Shown here piece after piece: positions 35,326-47,510 of a stretch of 64,000 nt of DNA. A program made the position numbers and the translations under genes. Source of the stretch: Anopheles merus (Eukaryota; Arthropoda; Insecta; Diptera; Culicidae). Every line of letters starts with the position of its first letter. Position 1 is the first letter of the stretch. Below the pieces are notes generated by a model. It searched no databases and was not told where the DNA came from. It was given only the letters and a program-made list of their open reading frames with translations. Location: the NCBI RefSeq assembly GCF_017562075.2, contig NC_054081.1:10848915-10912914 (forward strand). Reading direction: 5' to 3'.

Positions 35326-36377
35326 CGCTCGCATACAGTTCTTAACAGCTTTACCCAGCAGTGCCCGGAACACTGTTGCATGCCGCAACCGCTTGCCAAG
35401 AACAAGCTAACATCGCGCTCGCGTGGAATGCGATAGCAGCTTCAGCGATATTGATAACGTTTTCAAGCATTTTCGAGGAAGCTAGCCCACCAACCATCTC
35501 CCCCCAGCACCGGTCGCTTCCGTCTTATCTACCAGCGCTTACGCTTCCTTCGTGCTCGGGTTCCATCTCGCGCTTTGCCCGCCCCAAAGGACCCTCGGGC
35601 GTCGAAGGTTCCCTTTTCGCTTCCATCTTCTGCGCGCTCCGGTGACGCAAAGTGGCGAAAATTATCGAGATATTTGCATACATTTGTATCAGCATTGTTG
35701 CGCTTTCACCGAACCACCTGTATCGGGCGCACGCTAACACACGCAAATAGCTCGCACAAACTGTCTTGCTTGTTTCGCTCCCGGCCAAGATGAAAACCAA
35801 GCGGCCCTGCTGCCCTTTTCACCTGCCCGACAGAGACACCCATCGATCTTCGCCTTAATATGACGGTGGCACTTTGACGGGGGGGGGGCAGCTCGAATGG
35901 CACGAAAACAAACTTCACCTGCACACGGCTACACGGCATCATGGTTGGCAGAAATTCGCAAAGATTCCGTTTTCTTTTGCTTTTTCTGCCTCAAAGTTTT
36001 ACCCTCACCACAACCCTCGGCGCACTAAAGAGCAACGTGAGGACAGGAACAACGCCACGGGGTTGTGTGCAAAAGTTGTGGCGCAAAGTTGTCGGTTGGC
36101 TTTCGCCTCTATTTTTGTACGGCACAGTTTCGGGGTCCATTATTGTTGCTGCCTGCGCTCTGTGTGTGTGTGTGTGTGCGTGTCCTTTCGCTGAAGGGGG
36201 AACTGCAAGGGACAAGGCAAAAAACAAGGAAAGAGAGAGAAAGTAAGTAGTCAGGCGAATGCAGACACAAACGAGTGACATCCGGAAGAACATTTGCGTT
36301 CGCGCGGACAGAACCCAGCTGACAAATGTGGCACGGGAGCGGAAACCTTTAAATCCTTGCCCAACTTTGTGCAGCGC

Positions 36378-36395
36378 TTTGCATAACCGCAGGCG
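36378..36395 (-). repeat. Dispersed 19-bp motif, diverged
   Basis: TTTGCATAACCGCAGGCG resembles the 29947 variant, with a CAGGCG right block. Confidence 0.5.
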
Positions 36396-36529
36396 TGTGT
36401 CTTGTTATCAAGGTAAGAAAAATCGGCTTTCTAATGAGAAACACGCGAGCAGATTAGTCGTGTTAGTTTTAGTTCAACTTCCTATTAGCAGTAAGGTGCA
36501 CTCTCGGTCTTGCAAAGTAATCATTCTAG

Positions 36530-38238
36530 TAGTGATGGATAAAGCTGCCCAAAATCTGACTCCGAAAATGTTGCAACCGACTTCGGAACGCAAGTTCACC
36601 CAGAATTAACCGGTTTTTAATCGTCTGAAGCCGTCCGAAGTCACTTCGAGCTGGAGTGAAAACACACCACGAAATGAAATATTTGATCACAAATACATTG
36701 CTCCGGCCGAAGACGGTGGCTGGAGGCCGACTCCAACTTCCGACGACTACAGACGGCTTCAAATGACTCTGGATAACTCCAGATGACTTTAGACGACTAC
36801 GAACGACTCTGGGTGACTCCAGATGACTCCGAAAAACTCCGGATGACTTCAGACGGCTCCAAGTAGCTCGGGACAACGAAGACTCTAGATGAATCTAGTT
36901 GACTCCGGACTGCTCTGGACGACTCCGGACGTCTCCAGTAGACTCTGGACGACTCTGGATGACTCCGGATGACTTTAGACGACTCCGAACGACTCAGTGT
37001 GACTCCAGATGTATCCGATTGGCTCCGGGTGACAAAGACTCTGGATGACTCTAGATGACTACAGACTGCTCTGGGTGACTCCGAACGACTCTGGACGACT
37101 CCGAATGACTCCTGACGACTCCATATAACTCCAGTAGACGCTGAACGGCTCTAAGCGGCTCTGGACGACTCCTGGCGACCCTGACTCTGGATGACACGGA
37201 CGACTCCGAACGGTTCCGGACGACTCTGGACGACTCTTGATGACTCTAACTCCGATCGACTACAATTCCATACGACTTCAGGTGGTACTAGATTCAAAAG
37301 AACACACCTTTACATTCTGTTTAAGATGGTAATACAAAATTGTATGACCCGTTCCGACTAAACAAAAACTAAATCAACATGTATGACGACTCCGGATGAT
37401 TCCTGATGACTCTGGGCATCTTCGGAAGACTCCGGACGACTTCGAACGAATCCGGAAGACTCTGAATGACTCTGCATGACTCTGGATCTCTATAACTCCG
37501 GGCAGAACTAGTTACAAACGACTCCGAACGACTTCAGACGACTCTGGACGACTCCTGATGACTCCTTACGACTCCGAACGACTTCAGACGACTCCAAACT
37601 ACTCCAAACTACTTCAGACGACTCTGAACGACTTCGAACGACTCCTTAGGACTTTGAACGACTCCAGACGACTTTGGACGACTTCGACTCCTGATGACTC
37701 TAGACGACTCCGAACAACTCCAGACGACCTTGAACGACTCCAAATGACTCCGGACGACTCCTGTCTACTCGGCACGACTCTAGACGGCTTCATGCGACTC
37801 CGAACGGCTTCGAACGACTTCAGACGACTCCAGACGACTCTGAACAATTCTGGATGACTCTGGACGACTCTGACTCTGAACGACGACGGACGACTCAGGA
37901 TGACTCCAGTCAACTCTGGACGATTCCAGATGACTTCGTTGTACTCCGGATGGCAGGCGACTCCAGACTGTTCCTGGACGACTCTGGACGACTCTGGATG
38001 ACTGTAACTCCGATCGACTCCAACTACAGAGCACTTCGGGCGGTACTAAATTTAAAATAACACATCTTTACATTCTAATTATGATGGTAATGTAAACATT
38101 TATGATGACTCCAAACGACTTCAGACAACTGTGTACGACTCTGGACGACTCTGAACTTGACTGGAACAATTGTTTTTTACCGGAGTCGGAATTAGACTTA
38201 CAATGGCCAGAGCTGGATCGGAGTCGTGGGTGCACTCC
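36530..38238 (-). mobile_element. Decamer minisatellite element, copy 2 (inverted)
   Basis: It starts TAGTGATGGATAAAG (36530), matching the inverted right end of the 26008-27350 element, and finishes with GGAGTCGTGGGTGCACTCC (about 38219-38237), matching that element's left head in reverse. It is therefore the same family in the opposite orientation. The interior is again 10-bp units, here read as GACTCCGGAC. A 95-bp non-decamer segment beginning GGYGGTACTARATT occurs twice (about 37250-37350 and 38005-38100), so the copy has an internal duplication. I could not find a convincing target duplication on the right. Confidence 0.75.
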
Positions 38239-38304
38239 AAAAACATTTGTAAAGCGGAACACGCCATCTTCTAGACAGCAACGACAACATGCAATACGAC
38301 AAAC

Positions 38305-38306
<2 letters not shown>

Positions 38307-38336
<30 letters not shown>
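38307..38336. repeat. A homopolymer of 30
   Basis: A poly-A directly after the decamer element. It may be a tail or slippage product. Confidence 0.9.
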
Positions 38337-38337
<1 letters not shown>

Positions 38338-39898
38338 ATCATTTCAAGTAGTCCACCGCTAACGGAACAGAAAGGAATAAAAATCTGCCTCAGGTTATGT
38401 ACGGTAGCTTGGAGCAGCTAATAGTGCAACAGAATCTAATAATAGCACGGTGAATCCTTTAGCGCTATTTCAAACCGAGGTCAGCAACCGCCTAAAGCTA
38501 TAGCCGCCCAAAGCACACAAAGATTGAAGCTTCTTACCAGCATCGCCCTCGCTGCCAGCTGGGAATGGAAACGCAAGCACGACAACTTTCAAATCAAGCA
38601 CGTGGAATAAATTGGTCCCGAAGCTTCCTTGCCCTGGGCGCGCAGACCGCTGGCAGCAGCACAGGGCTCCGCTGTTATTTTGCCATTGTAATGTAAAGTG
38701 CCATTGCCTGCTTCGGGTCCCAGTCTCGCTTCTATCCCCCCCCCCCCCCCTCCGCCTACTCCGTGTGCTCGAAATGCCCGGTGACGGCAAAGCGAACTAC
38801 GAAAACCTTTTGCCACCTTTTGCCACCAATGGGGAAGTTGTCAACGGTCTTTCCACCAGCGGGCCGAATCATCCCGCTCCCGTGTTGGACGTAGCCGAAC
38901 GGGCTCCAACAAAAAGTGAGAGAAAACATGTCCACAAAAAAACAACAGCAACAAACAGACAAATCTCAATCACCGAAAGCGAAACAGTTTTGCATCGAGA
39001 TGGAAACAGGCTGCCAACCGGCGCTGCCAAGGAAAGCCATCCGAACCGGCAGGAACTATAGTAATAACAACAGGGCCCAAAATACTACACAATATCCCCC
39101 CACAAAAGCCGTAAAGGGTTCATTCGGCTAAATCTCCGAAGGCTTTCCGTTACGGCCCCGTTACAGCCAGCCTTTGATGAATACGAGTGCCGGACAATGT
39201 CAAACCCGCGTTCCGTTCGGTTTGTGTTGCTTTTTCTTTCCTTTTGCTGTTCGTTTCACTTTTTTTCTCTCGATTCTCTGCTGTTTGGCTTAGAAGCAGT
39301 TTCCCCCCCCCCCCCCATCCATGGTCGGGTAAAGTAACTTCCCAAAAATAAAACGAGTAGCCCGATACCCTTTCGAAAGCCGCTGCCGCTGATTGGAAAG
39401 CCCTTCACCCGGTGTTGTATATCCGGGGTCGTTTGTCTTCATTTCGGATCTATTTTGTGCGCTTAATGACCTTAAATCTCTCTCTCGCTCTCTCTCTCTC
39501 TCCATCTCGTTCGCTTCACACTCCATCTACTGCGCTCGGTTACGGCGAAAAAAAAAACAAAAAAAGACCGGCACGTGTTCCATCGCCGGCGCTGCAACCA
39601 GATGGCCTGATTTTGCGGAAGAGCGCAGGAGGACCGAGATCTCCATTTTCCGTTGTATGACGTTTCTTTTGGTCCGTTTTTTGCCCTTCTGTGTTCATTG
39701 GAACACAATCACAGCCAACCACACACACACGTTTCCACTGAAAATAGAGCAAAAGGTTTATTTAAGGCTAACTGTATATAATCCTCGGTAGCACGTATAC
39801 ATCGACCGGCAAGCGCTCGCCATTGCCGGACCAGAAGGCAAACCCCAGTGGCCAGTGGGGAAGACTGCCAGCCAGTCCAACAAAAATGGTACGACAAA

Positions 39899-39899
39899 C

Positions 39900-39930
<31 letters not shown>
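39899..39930. repeat. CA microsatellite
   Basis: About 16 CA units. Confidence 0.95.
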
Positions 39931-39933
<3 letters not shown>

Positions 39934-40190
39934 GACCAGAGAAACCGAAAAAAAGCACAACGGCAATGAATCTGTAAGCGAAAACCCTCGGGTAGACAAT
40001 CTCTGGCAAGCACAGGACGTTCTCACTGCTCGTTAACATTGTGTGTCCGCTTCCTGCCGCGCGTATGTGTGTGTGTGTGTGATGGAGAGTGCAGATTTGA
40101 AACATATTACTGCTTCCCTTTTTTGTTGCAGCCCGCCCGAGGGGTACCCTTCCAATACATTGGCACAATTCCGTGCATGATCCATTCAGT

Positions 40191-40209
40191 TTTGCATACA
40201 TTCGGGCGC
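40191..40209 (-). repeat. Dispersed 19-bp motif, minus orientation
   Basis: TTTGCATACATTCGGGCGC, a strong copy that combines the ATT spacer of 35267 with the CGGGCGC block of 30025 and 35308. Confidence 0.75.
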
Positions 40210-40265
40210 TTAATTCGGTCATCTCGATTTCGGACTTGGTCTCGGGTCTTTTTTTTCTTCCCTCC

Positions 40266-40267
<2 letters not shown>

Positions 40268-40312
<45 letters not shown>
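40268..40312. repeat. TC microsatellite
   Basis: About 22 uninterrupted TC units. Confidence 0.97.
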
Positions 40313-40315
<3 letters not shown>

Positions 40316-40414
40316 TAATGGTTCACCGATACTATGGCGAACCAAGTGGATGCTACAAAACGACTTAAGACGAACAGAAAACATACAAACGTACGCGCAC
40401 AGACGCGGCTACTA

Positions 40415-42218
40415 CACTGCGCGAAATTAAAATGGCACTACCTTGTTTTTTTTTTTTTTTTTTGCAATTATTGATCGTACCAAATAATGGAATTACCTTA
40501 TCGATAGCCCTGGTACATTTATTGTTTATTTCAATTTTCACAAGCCCTTCAGGCACCGGTTTACCGAAGTATTTTGTCCTAAAACTCTGTGTCACTTCAA
40601 AAAGTGTGTTTTTTTAATATGTGCTTTACTTAAACGGAACTGAAAAAGTCTTGTAATGCGAGGACTGCACATGTGTGGCATGTATTTCACCCTTTTTTGT
40701 AGCACAAAACGATATCAAAACTACTTAAATTGAAGATCCGGCCCGACCATTCCATCGTAGGCCTAAATAGCTTCCACCAGTCGCCACCAGATGCGCTAGT
40801 AAAAATCGAAATTAGTGCTATACAACTTTTAAACACAATAATTTAATATATTGAGATTTTCAACTATGGCGCTTGGTGGCTTAAATCATGCCAACACTCC
40901 ATACGAAATTAAACTAGCCTGCGATTTTCTGCTTAGATTATTTTGGCCTCACAGCTAGAATTATATTCTAGTACCTGCTCGAAAAAAAAATTGTCAAACC
41001 AACAGATCGTGTTTTCATTTATCCCAAGGTGCATTAAAGAGATCAGGTGGTCGAATCTAGAACCAAACTGTATGTAGACCAAGTAAGCCAGGTGAATTTA
41101 GCAGTATTTCACGTGTTTGCTAGATTTTAAGAGTGTTTTGTGTACTCATGAAGTTACAAGAAGGCCTATACGAGCAAAGGTTTCCCGTCCTGTCAAAAAG
41201 TGTTGTTCTATTTTGATTTTAATAAAACAGGCTATAAGACCACCCAGGCTACATACACTTTGGAAATTTGTATGCAGAGAATGACAGATGTCTCCCACAA
41301 TGTAGCCCAGCAAAAGTGACAAAAATCAACCTTCTAAATACATACACCTTGGGGTAAGCCCACCTGTATATTATACTCACTTTGATAGCTGCTCTAAAAC
41401 TACTGTGCACTGCAAACAGCTGACAGGCTGAAATTTAAGCCTACCATCCTAAAAGGGAAAATGCATAAAATGTTGTAAAATGAACCGAATTGAGCTAATT
41501 TGTATCGGTGACATGTATTTTCATTCCTAGAATGTTCATTATGTATTTAAAATACATGTTTGATATGTTACAAGAAAAAAAATATATCAACAGTCCAACT
41601 GGTGCTATTTTTGTTTCACACCTGTTTGCCGGAATATTTTTGCAAAATTGAAAACCATCCCATCCAACATATTTGTTGGATTTTGAAATAGGCAGAACAC
41701 ACCTTTCAGATTAGGCAATGAATTAATAACGCCCACACATAGGCAACACGCACTACATCTATTTTCCCAGTAGCCAGAAATCCCATTGAATTAAAATCCT
41801 GTTGGAATGGTGCATACTTAATGAGATTTGTAGAAGAAAACGTATCTATCACTAACGGTGCACGTAGGCTCCTGATCAGAAGACCATAGAAATTGCCATT
41901 CCATCAAGTCTAATAAAACCAAATTTTTATTCTAAGTTGGACGAGCATCATTCTTACTAGGCAATTCGATCCTCCTTAAAGAGGCAAGACTCTTTCAATA
42001 AGTTGCGCAGTTATCATAGCGGAGGCTTATATCGGGGTGTCAGCCTAACTCGGGAATAAAACTTTCCCACTATACAGTCCACGGTACGGAGTAGGCCGTA
42101 GTAACCTACAATATCGAAGTAATGTGCTTGCAAGGTGTACAGCCGTTTATTTAAAGAAAATCCACAATTATAGGAAACAAAACAAAACATGATGGTGCTA
42201 TTTTAATTTCGCGCACTG
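40415..42218. mobile_element. TA-flanked non-autonomous DNA element, 1.8 kb
   Basis: The left end CACTGCGCGAAATTAAAATG and (from the right) CAGTGCGCGAAATTAAAATA form terminal repeats that continue inward for about 35 bp with few differences. TA flanks both sides (40413-40414, 42219-42220), as in the Tc1/mariner superfamily. No transposase frame is present. The interior includes a copy of dispersed repeat B (40950-41440), so the element either captured or was invaded by it. Confidence 0.85.
40950..41440 (-). repeat. Dispersed repeat B, copy 2 (inverted)
   Basis: It is the reverse complement of 16600-16960 in block order: the GCTAGAATTATATTCTAG region, TTTATCCCAAGGTGCA, then TAAGCCCACCTGTATATTAT. 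It lies inside the 1.8-kb TA-flanked element. Confidence 0.65.
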
Positions 42219-42890
42219 TAGAATGCTTTGCGCTTTATGTTGTCCGGTTTTGGCGACTGCATGCGGCACCGGAGACTGCAGGAGCTTTTTCGGTAGAACC
42301 CGCCGAGAAGGTTTTGGGTTGTTCGATTTCCCACCCAACCGTCTCTCTGGTTTGCTCCGCACCATTGCACTCTCGTCTGGAGATGGCGCAATGGTCCCCC
42401 TTCCCCCTCCTTCCCAAACCTGCACCACAACACCGTAAACAACCAAGACCCCCCCCCCCCCAAACCCGGAAGGATGAAGCTTTTAGTAATAAAAATTGCA
42501 ATTTGATAAAGTCCGACCCCGGCAGAGCAGCGATGGCCAGTGCCAAGATACGGTATGAATTATGCTGACCTGCACTGTTGGGAGAGAAGGTTGCGAAGGG
42601 GTAAGGCGGATGGGGAGCGGGCGAAGAGTCTCGCCAACAAAGTGCCGCACCCGTGTGAAGCTACAATCAGATTAGCGAATGCTACGGAGACGCTCGGAGT
42701 TTTGCTCTTTTTAGCATATCTCTGTTTGTGTGTGCGTGTATGTGTATGGATTTTTTTTTGTTCATTTCCATTAACAAGAACGGAAAGGCAAATGGGGTGA
42801 GCACGCATTACGCACAGGGAGGGAAGGGGGAAACCCCCCGGACAGAGATTATTAATGCAGTTGCCGAACCTCGGCGTTTCAGGACTTTCA

Positions 42891-42909
42891 GCGCCGGAAA
42901 TTATGCATA
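42891..42909 (+). repeat. Dispersed 19-bp motif, diverged
   Basis: GCGCCGGAAATTATGCATA keeps the GCGCC and TATGCA blocks. Confidence 0.5.
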
Positions 42910-43880
42910 GCTGTGTTCACCGTCCGTCGGGTGAAACGCTCCCCATGCCCGTGCTTCCCCCAGCAGCCGGGGAAGGGGAAATGCAAAAGAGGCAAAGGGG
43001 AACACCGTTCGGTGCCGTTTGATCTTTTGCGCCCGGTCGGTCGGGTCGAGTCCAGCCACCCTCGGTAGCACTTATTTATTATGGACCAAACTCGGTCGGC
43101 AACATTGCAATAATCTTTGGTGAATTATAAATCGAGTTGCTCATCCTGCTTGCTCTAAAACCCCTCCACTGCTAGGTTTGGGCTGTGCCGCTCGAATGCC
43201 GAAACGACACGGCATCACGGCACCGTCGTCAGCGGCATCGTTCGACCGTTTGCCAGCAAAACCGTCCCGGGCACACCGCTCATCGATAGGGAGTGTTAGC
43301 CTTACCGCGTGCCGAATCCTTCCCCCAATCCCAGCATGATTCGTGATGCTGTGGAGTGATGCTCTAGCATCTAGCACAGGTGAATAATTAACCGAGCCTC
43401 GCCGGCACAGTTTGCCCCGGTTCGCAAATGGATGTACTGCTGCTACTGCCACTGTATGCAGATTTAACCACGCCCGGCAACGGGCCCCGACGGCTTGCCG
43501 GGGTGGCAACCGGGAAGCGCTGCCGAACCGTTATCGGGCGGGGATGTAGATAAGCACTCATCTGCCAGCTCATCTGCCGCAGCATCCCCGCGCCCGATCG
43601 GAATCGAAACACTTGCCGCGTATTCAGGGCACTCTGCTTTGGGCTGCGGTTGTGTCGACAGCCAATGGATTACCGGCGCCCGGGACCGCCCCGGAAGCGC
43701 TGCTATTGTGTCTGAATTTTACAAACGCTTCTTGTGCTGGTGCCGCCCGCCAGGCCGCTTACACAACTTGCTCTGCTTCCTTGTGTTTTGCGTTTTCACT
43801 GCCGTACGCGCATCGGCCTCGTTTGTAGGTGTAGGTGACGCAGGTCTTGTTAAAAGCAACACACTTTGCAAAAGGGTGCA

Positions 43881-43898
43881 TTGCCTGCATTTAGGCGC
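43881..43898 (-). repeat. Dispersed 19-bp motif, minus orientation
   Basis: TTGCCTGCATTTAGGCGC has an intact ATTTAGGCGC half and a changed TTGCAT half. Confidence 0.55.
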
Positions 43899-44077
43899 AT
43901 GAGTGGAACGCTTCGCCCGATTAGGGGTGAAGCGACACTCAAGCAGGTGAATTAGAGGCACTTTGCTTGCCTACCTTTCAGGGGCTTTGTGGCCAGAATG
44001 TGGTGCGCCTAACGCTGTGCCACGGGTAAGGAGCTATCCAAAATGTGTTTTTTTACACTCTTTTGAACGCTTACTAA

Positions 44078-44097
44078 GCGCCTAAAGGTATGCAAAT
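44078..44097 (+). repeat. Dispersed 19-bp motif, plus orientation
   Basis: GCGCCTAAAGGTATGCAAAT, one of the longest matches. It contains an octamer-like ATGCAAAT and lies 180 bp from the inverted copy at 43881. Confidence 0.75.
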
Positions 44098-44141
44098 AGC
44101 CAGTTTACTCATCTCAAACCTCTGGAGTGTGCGATTTTAAT

Positions 44142-45245
44142 TAGTGATGTGTTTCATGAGCCTTTCGTTCAAATGATTCTTCAGAGATGAATGATACGCA
44201 TCTCGAATCATAGACTCAAAGATTCATAAACTGAATTAATTTAGTTTATTTAATTGATTTGTTACCTTCAAAGACTGCCTTTAAGAATTAACTGAGTATC
44301 TTAACTTAACGGTTGAAAAGAAAGAGCACGAGAGCGGAAAGCATTTAAAGAGGAGCTAAAGGCAAAGAGATAATAATAGTAGTTAAACCATCTGCAACAG
44401 AACAAGAGATGATCTTTATGACAATATAATATATAACAACATAATGTCGTGTTTCCACGTCTAAAAAAAGGACGGTGACATAGACGCAAGCAAATCGGGA
44501 GTGATGTCTTTGACCATTTTCTAATCTAGCGCATCCCTAAACACCAGAAGGAACAATGCAAGCATATTCCAAAATTGTACAACCTAGCCTTTAGTCGAGC
44601 GTTCTTAAACAGATTCCTGTGATTGAGTACGCTTCGATTTCCGCAGCAAATAACTCAAATTGAGAGGCTTTAGAGGATTCGACGGAAATTTTCTCGTGTA
44701 GCTATTGAGCGGCTTCCGTGGAGAAATAACGAGGTGTTAGCATCTTACCAAAACAGTGCCTTACCAAAGTGCAAGCATAACTCCAGGAAAATTAAGAGTA
44801 GAGTTTTACTCTAAAATATCTATCTTTTAGAAAAGAGTCATACCAACTTATTATTATTAAGACTCATACATCTCCAGAGATTCATGAATCATTAGACGCG
44901 TGTTATTTTCAGAATATTGAATTTGTGTCTATTGAATTTGTGTCTTGGATCCCGTGGCAGGCCTCGCTTGGATCGTTTCCCAGTATCAAGGGTAGAATAT
45001 ATCCGACTGTGTGGAACTCGAGAGCCTGTATAGGCTAGCATAACCAAGTATGTCGCTACGCCAAGAAGAAGAATAAGAAGAATCTCAAGCTCTATGAATC
45101 TTTTGAGATCAAAGAATTCCTTCAGAATTGTGAATCCCTAGAGATTCGTGAATCTTTCGAAATTTATGAAACTTTTCATCCGAGACTCTGACTCATTGAA
45201 TCATTTCAAATATTCATTCAGATTCATGAATCAGATTCATCAAAC
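44142..45245. repeat. Region of degenerate GATTCATGAATC repeats
   Basis: It starts TAGTGATGTGTTTC, similar to the ends of the decamer elements. GATTCATGAATC, TTCATAAA and AATCTTT units are then repeated in both flanks (44150-44240 and 44860-45245). The middle (about 44300-44850) is not obviously repetitive, and a SINE-like piece is inserted at 44938. It is probably a short-repeat-filled mobile element, but a matching right terminus and target duplication are not evident. Confidence 0.5.
44938..45083 (+). mobile_element. SINE-like fragment with GAA/TAA tail
   Basis: The body includes TATCCGACTGTGTGGAACTC and TATGTCGCTACGCC and ends in AAGAAGAAGAATAAGAAGAA. The tail and lack of coding suit a retroposed SINE 3' part. 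A clear B box is not visible. On its left ATTGAATTTGTGTCT is duplicated in tandem. Confidence 0.55.
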
Positions 45246-46054
45246 AGACATTTTTGTGCAGTTGACGTCACACACGTTCCCCTAAGAAGCAGTAGCATTC
45301 ACCCGTTTTTATCCCGTACCACTGTCAGCTGGGCGAGTTTGATGTGAGCCATGTTCCCCCTCCCTTTCTTCGGCTACACCAACCTGGCAGCGAACAGATT
45401 TCACTACAATTTCGGTGCAAAATTAATCGCGTGTCGCCTACAGCCTCGGCCCTCCGCCACAGGATAGCAAGACAAGGCTGGCACAGCCTGGCGATGAAAT
45501 CCTGGTAGAGTTTATTCAATCATTGCTCGAAACATTTCAACCCGCCTGCGACTCGCCCCACCGCATGGTGCGGAAGATAATGAAACATTGTTCTAGCGTT
45601 CGTTCGTTTGCACAGCAAACCTTGCGTCGCTCGGATGTGTGTGTGTGGGTGTGTGTATCGTCACAACTGTCGTGCCGGCGGCCAGGCGTAGCATCGGTGA
45701 AATCCCTACCCTCGATCCTGCCCGTCGATTGCACGCTGCGCTTATCTTAATGAGCCTTGGCAGGATTCTGAGCCTCTTACGGCCGCCACACGCCGCACGA
45801 GCAGCGAACGAGCGGAGACAATCGAGCAGCGAGCAAAGATCCAGCTTCCTTTCCCGAAACAAAGCAGGGAGGTAACTGTGTAAAATCGAAATCAAAATAA
45901 ACACACACACACACACACACACACAGTTTCCCCATCGGCATGCAAGATAACACACGTTTTTGAGGGGTGTTATGATACACGGGCCAAGAATACAGCAACA
46001 AAAAACTCAACATTAATTGCCATCGACCGAATGGCTGTGCTAAGAAACAATGTC

Positions 46055-46057
<3 letters not shown>

Positions 46058-46106
<49 letters not shown>

Positions 46107-46107
46107 T
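46058..46107. repeat. TTA trinucleotide microsatellite
   Basis: About 17 uninterrupted TTA units. The poly-Asn and poly-Ile frames across it are artefacts. Confidence 0.97.
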
Positions 46108-46239
46108 TGCAGCAGGCAACAACCACCGAACAAACGGAGCAAAAATTTGTCTCGGCCCAGTGTAAAACGGTCACAAAACTTCCATTTCCACCTCGCCGCA
46201 TTTGTCCGCCAGCAGTATCCGCCGCCCGATTTGCATAAT

Positions 46240-46259
46240 GACCGCTCACTGGAGCGGTC
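46240..46259. other. Perfect 8-bp hairpin with tetraloop
   Basis: GACCGCTC, loop ACTG, GAGCGGTC. It lies in unique DNA just after an octamer-like ATTTGCATAA. Confidence 0.7.
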
Positions 46260-47367
46260 TGAATTATGACGGCTGTAAATTGGCCGCTCGGTCGTACTGG
46301 ACCGTACCCAGTGGCAGGGAGCGTGGTTCGCGGGCAGAAACTGTTGTTGTCCCATGCCCCACAACAAACAGCGCCATTGGAGGGCGACGCCGGCGCAAGA
46401 TTCCAATCTTGCCGGGACGTGCATTATCCATCGAGCTGGATCTAATACTTCATAAACAACTTCCTCTCCCTCTCTCCCTCTCTCTCTCTCCTACCCTCAG
46501 CCTTTACGTGGCTTTCCCACGGCAAACCCTTCGCTATCTTGTCAATCTGGGTGTATTGATCGGAAACGGCAACGGCCCGGCAAGCAGCAGCTCGCGTCGT
46601 CCGCTGACCATAATCGTTTCGGTTCGAGCCCATTGAAAACAAATCACAAACAATATTCCCTTTCCTTCCGTCCCCACCCAGGGTACGCATTCTGGTGGCA
46701 TTCCCCCGGGCAAGCGGTACAGAGCCCTGCCCCGACCAGCCCAAAGCCCACAACGCGCGCAGGTGCTCGAGAAAATTACTTCAACTTTTTGTGGGAGCGG
46801 GAGGGGTCGAATGAGAGAGGCAGGCTGGGTGGCTCCACACAAAGAGGGTCCAAATTTATGGTCAGATCGTTCCCGCGCTCCGATGACCTTCCGGGAGGGA
46901 TTGGAGCAGCCCTCTTTAATGGTGCGAACGAAACGTGCACGCCACCTGATGCCCGCCGATGTCCGTCGAGGAATTTCGTCAGTCGCCGGGCTGCCAGTCA
47001 GCCAAAAACTAGTGTGTGCCTTTTTTTTCTTTTCTTAAACCACTCTTAAACCTCCGAAAACTTGGGCCCCATTTCAACGCAAAATCATCCGGCAGGCGAT
47101 AGGGGATATGATTAAGTCCGAAACTCTGCATAAAATTCTGCATGTGTGTGCTTCGGCTGCATGAGGGTGTGTGTGTGTATGTTGGGTGCTGCCAGTGGTC
47201 GATTGCCGGAAGCTTTACGACCACCGGTATGGCGCTGGCGGTAAATGCGCACTCACGAGCTCGCAGCGCCCGCATGGTAGGCAATGCGCGTTACACGGTC
47301 GAAAGTATTGGCCCCGAGCGGGGCCAGCTGCACGATTGCGTTTAATAAACTCCACTAGAGAATAAAG

Positions 47368-47368
<1 letters not shown>

Positions 47369-47402
<34 letters not shown>
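47369..47402. repeat. CA microsatellite
   Basis: About 16 CA units. Confidence 0.95.
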
Positions 47403-47407
<5 letters not shown>

Positions 47408-47491
47408 CTCCAAGCGAAGCGAAGTTTATAGTGCTGCGGGGCCGGTCGCTTCGCGCGGGATAAAACTTGCAGTAAAAACGGTTGCGCCATT

Positions 47492-47510
47492 GCGCCCGAA
47501 ATGTATGCAG
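47492..47510 (+). repeat. Dispersed 19-bp motif, plus orientation
   Basis: GCGCCCGAAATGTATGCAG, a strong copy. Confidence 0.7.

Larger units (their letters stand above)
32036..36529. other. GC-richer spacer without a gene
   Basis: No coding region is supported. The 318-codon minus-strand frame at 33078-34034 has no domain and passes through C-runs and A-runs. A TATAAA-like pair (about 34518 and 34528) lies just right of the poly-T tract, but no gene follows it. Three 19-bp motif copies are present (35267, 35308, 36378). Confidence 0.5.
38337..40414. other. Spacer without a gene
   Basis: Unique-looking sequence with C-runs (38738-38750, 39301-39315), a CA tract (39899-39930), a TG tract (40066-40081) and a long TC tract (40268-40312). 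One strong 19-bp motif copy lies at 40191. No frame shows family features. Confidence 0.5.
42219..44141. other. GC-rich spacer without a supported gene
   Basis: Open frames are frequent because of base composition, including 43495-43902 (+), which looks like a GC-rich chance frame with no motif. Three 19-bp motif copies occur (42891, 43881, 44078). Confidence 0.45.
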
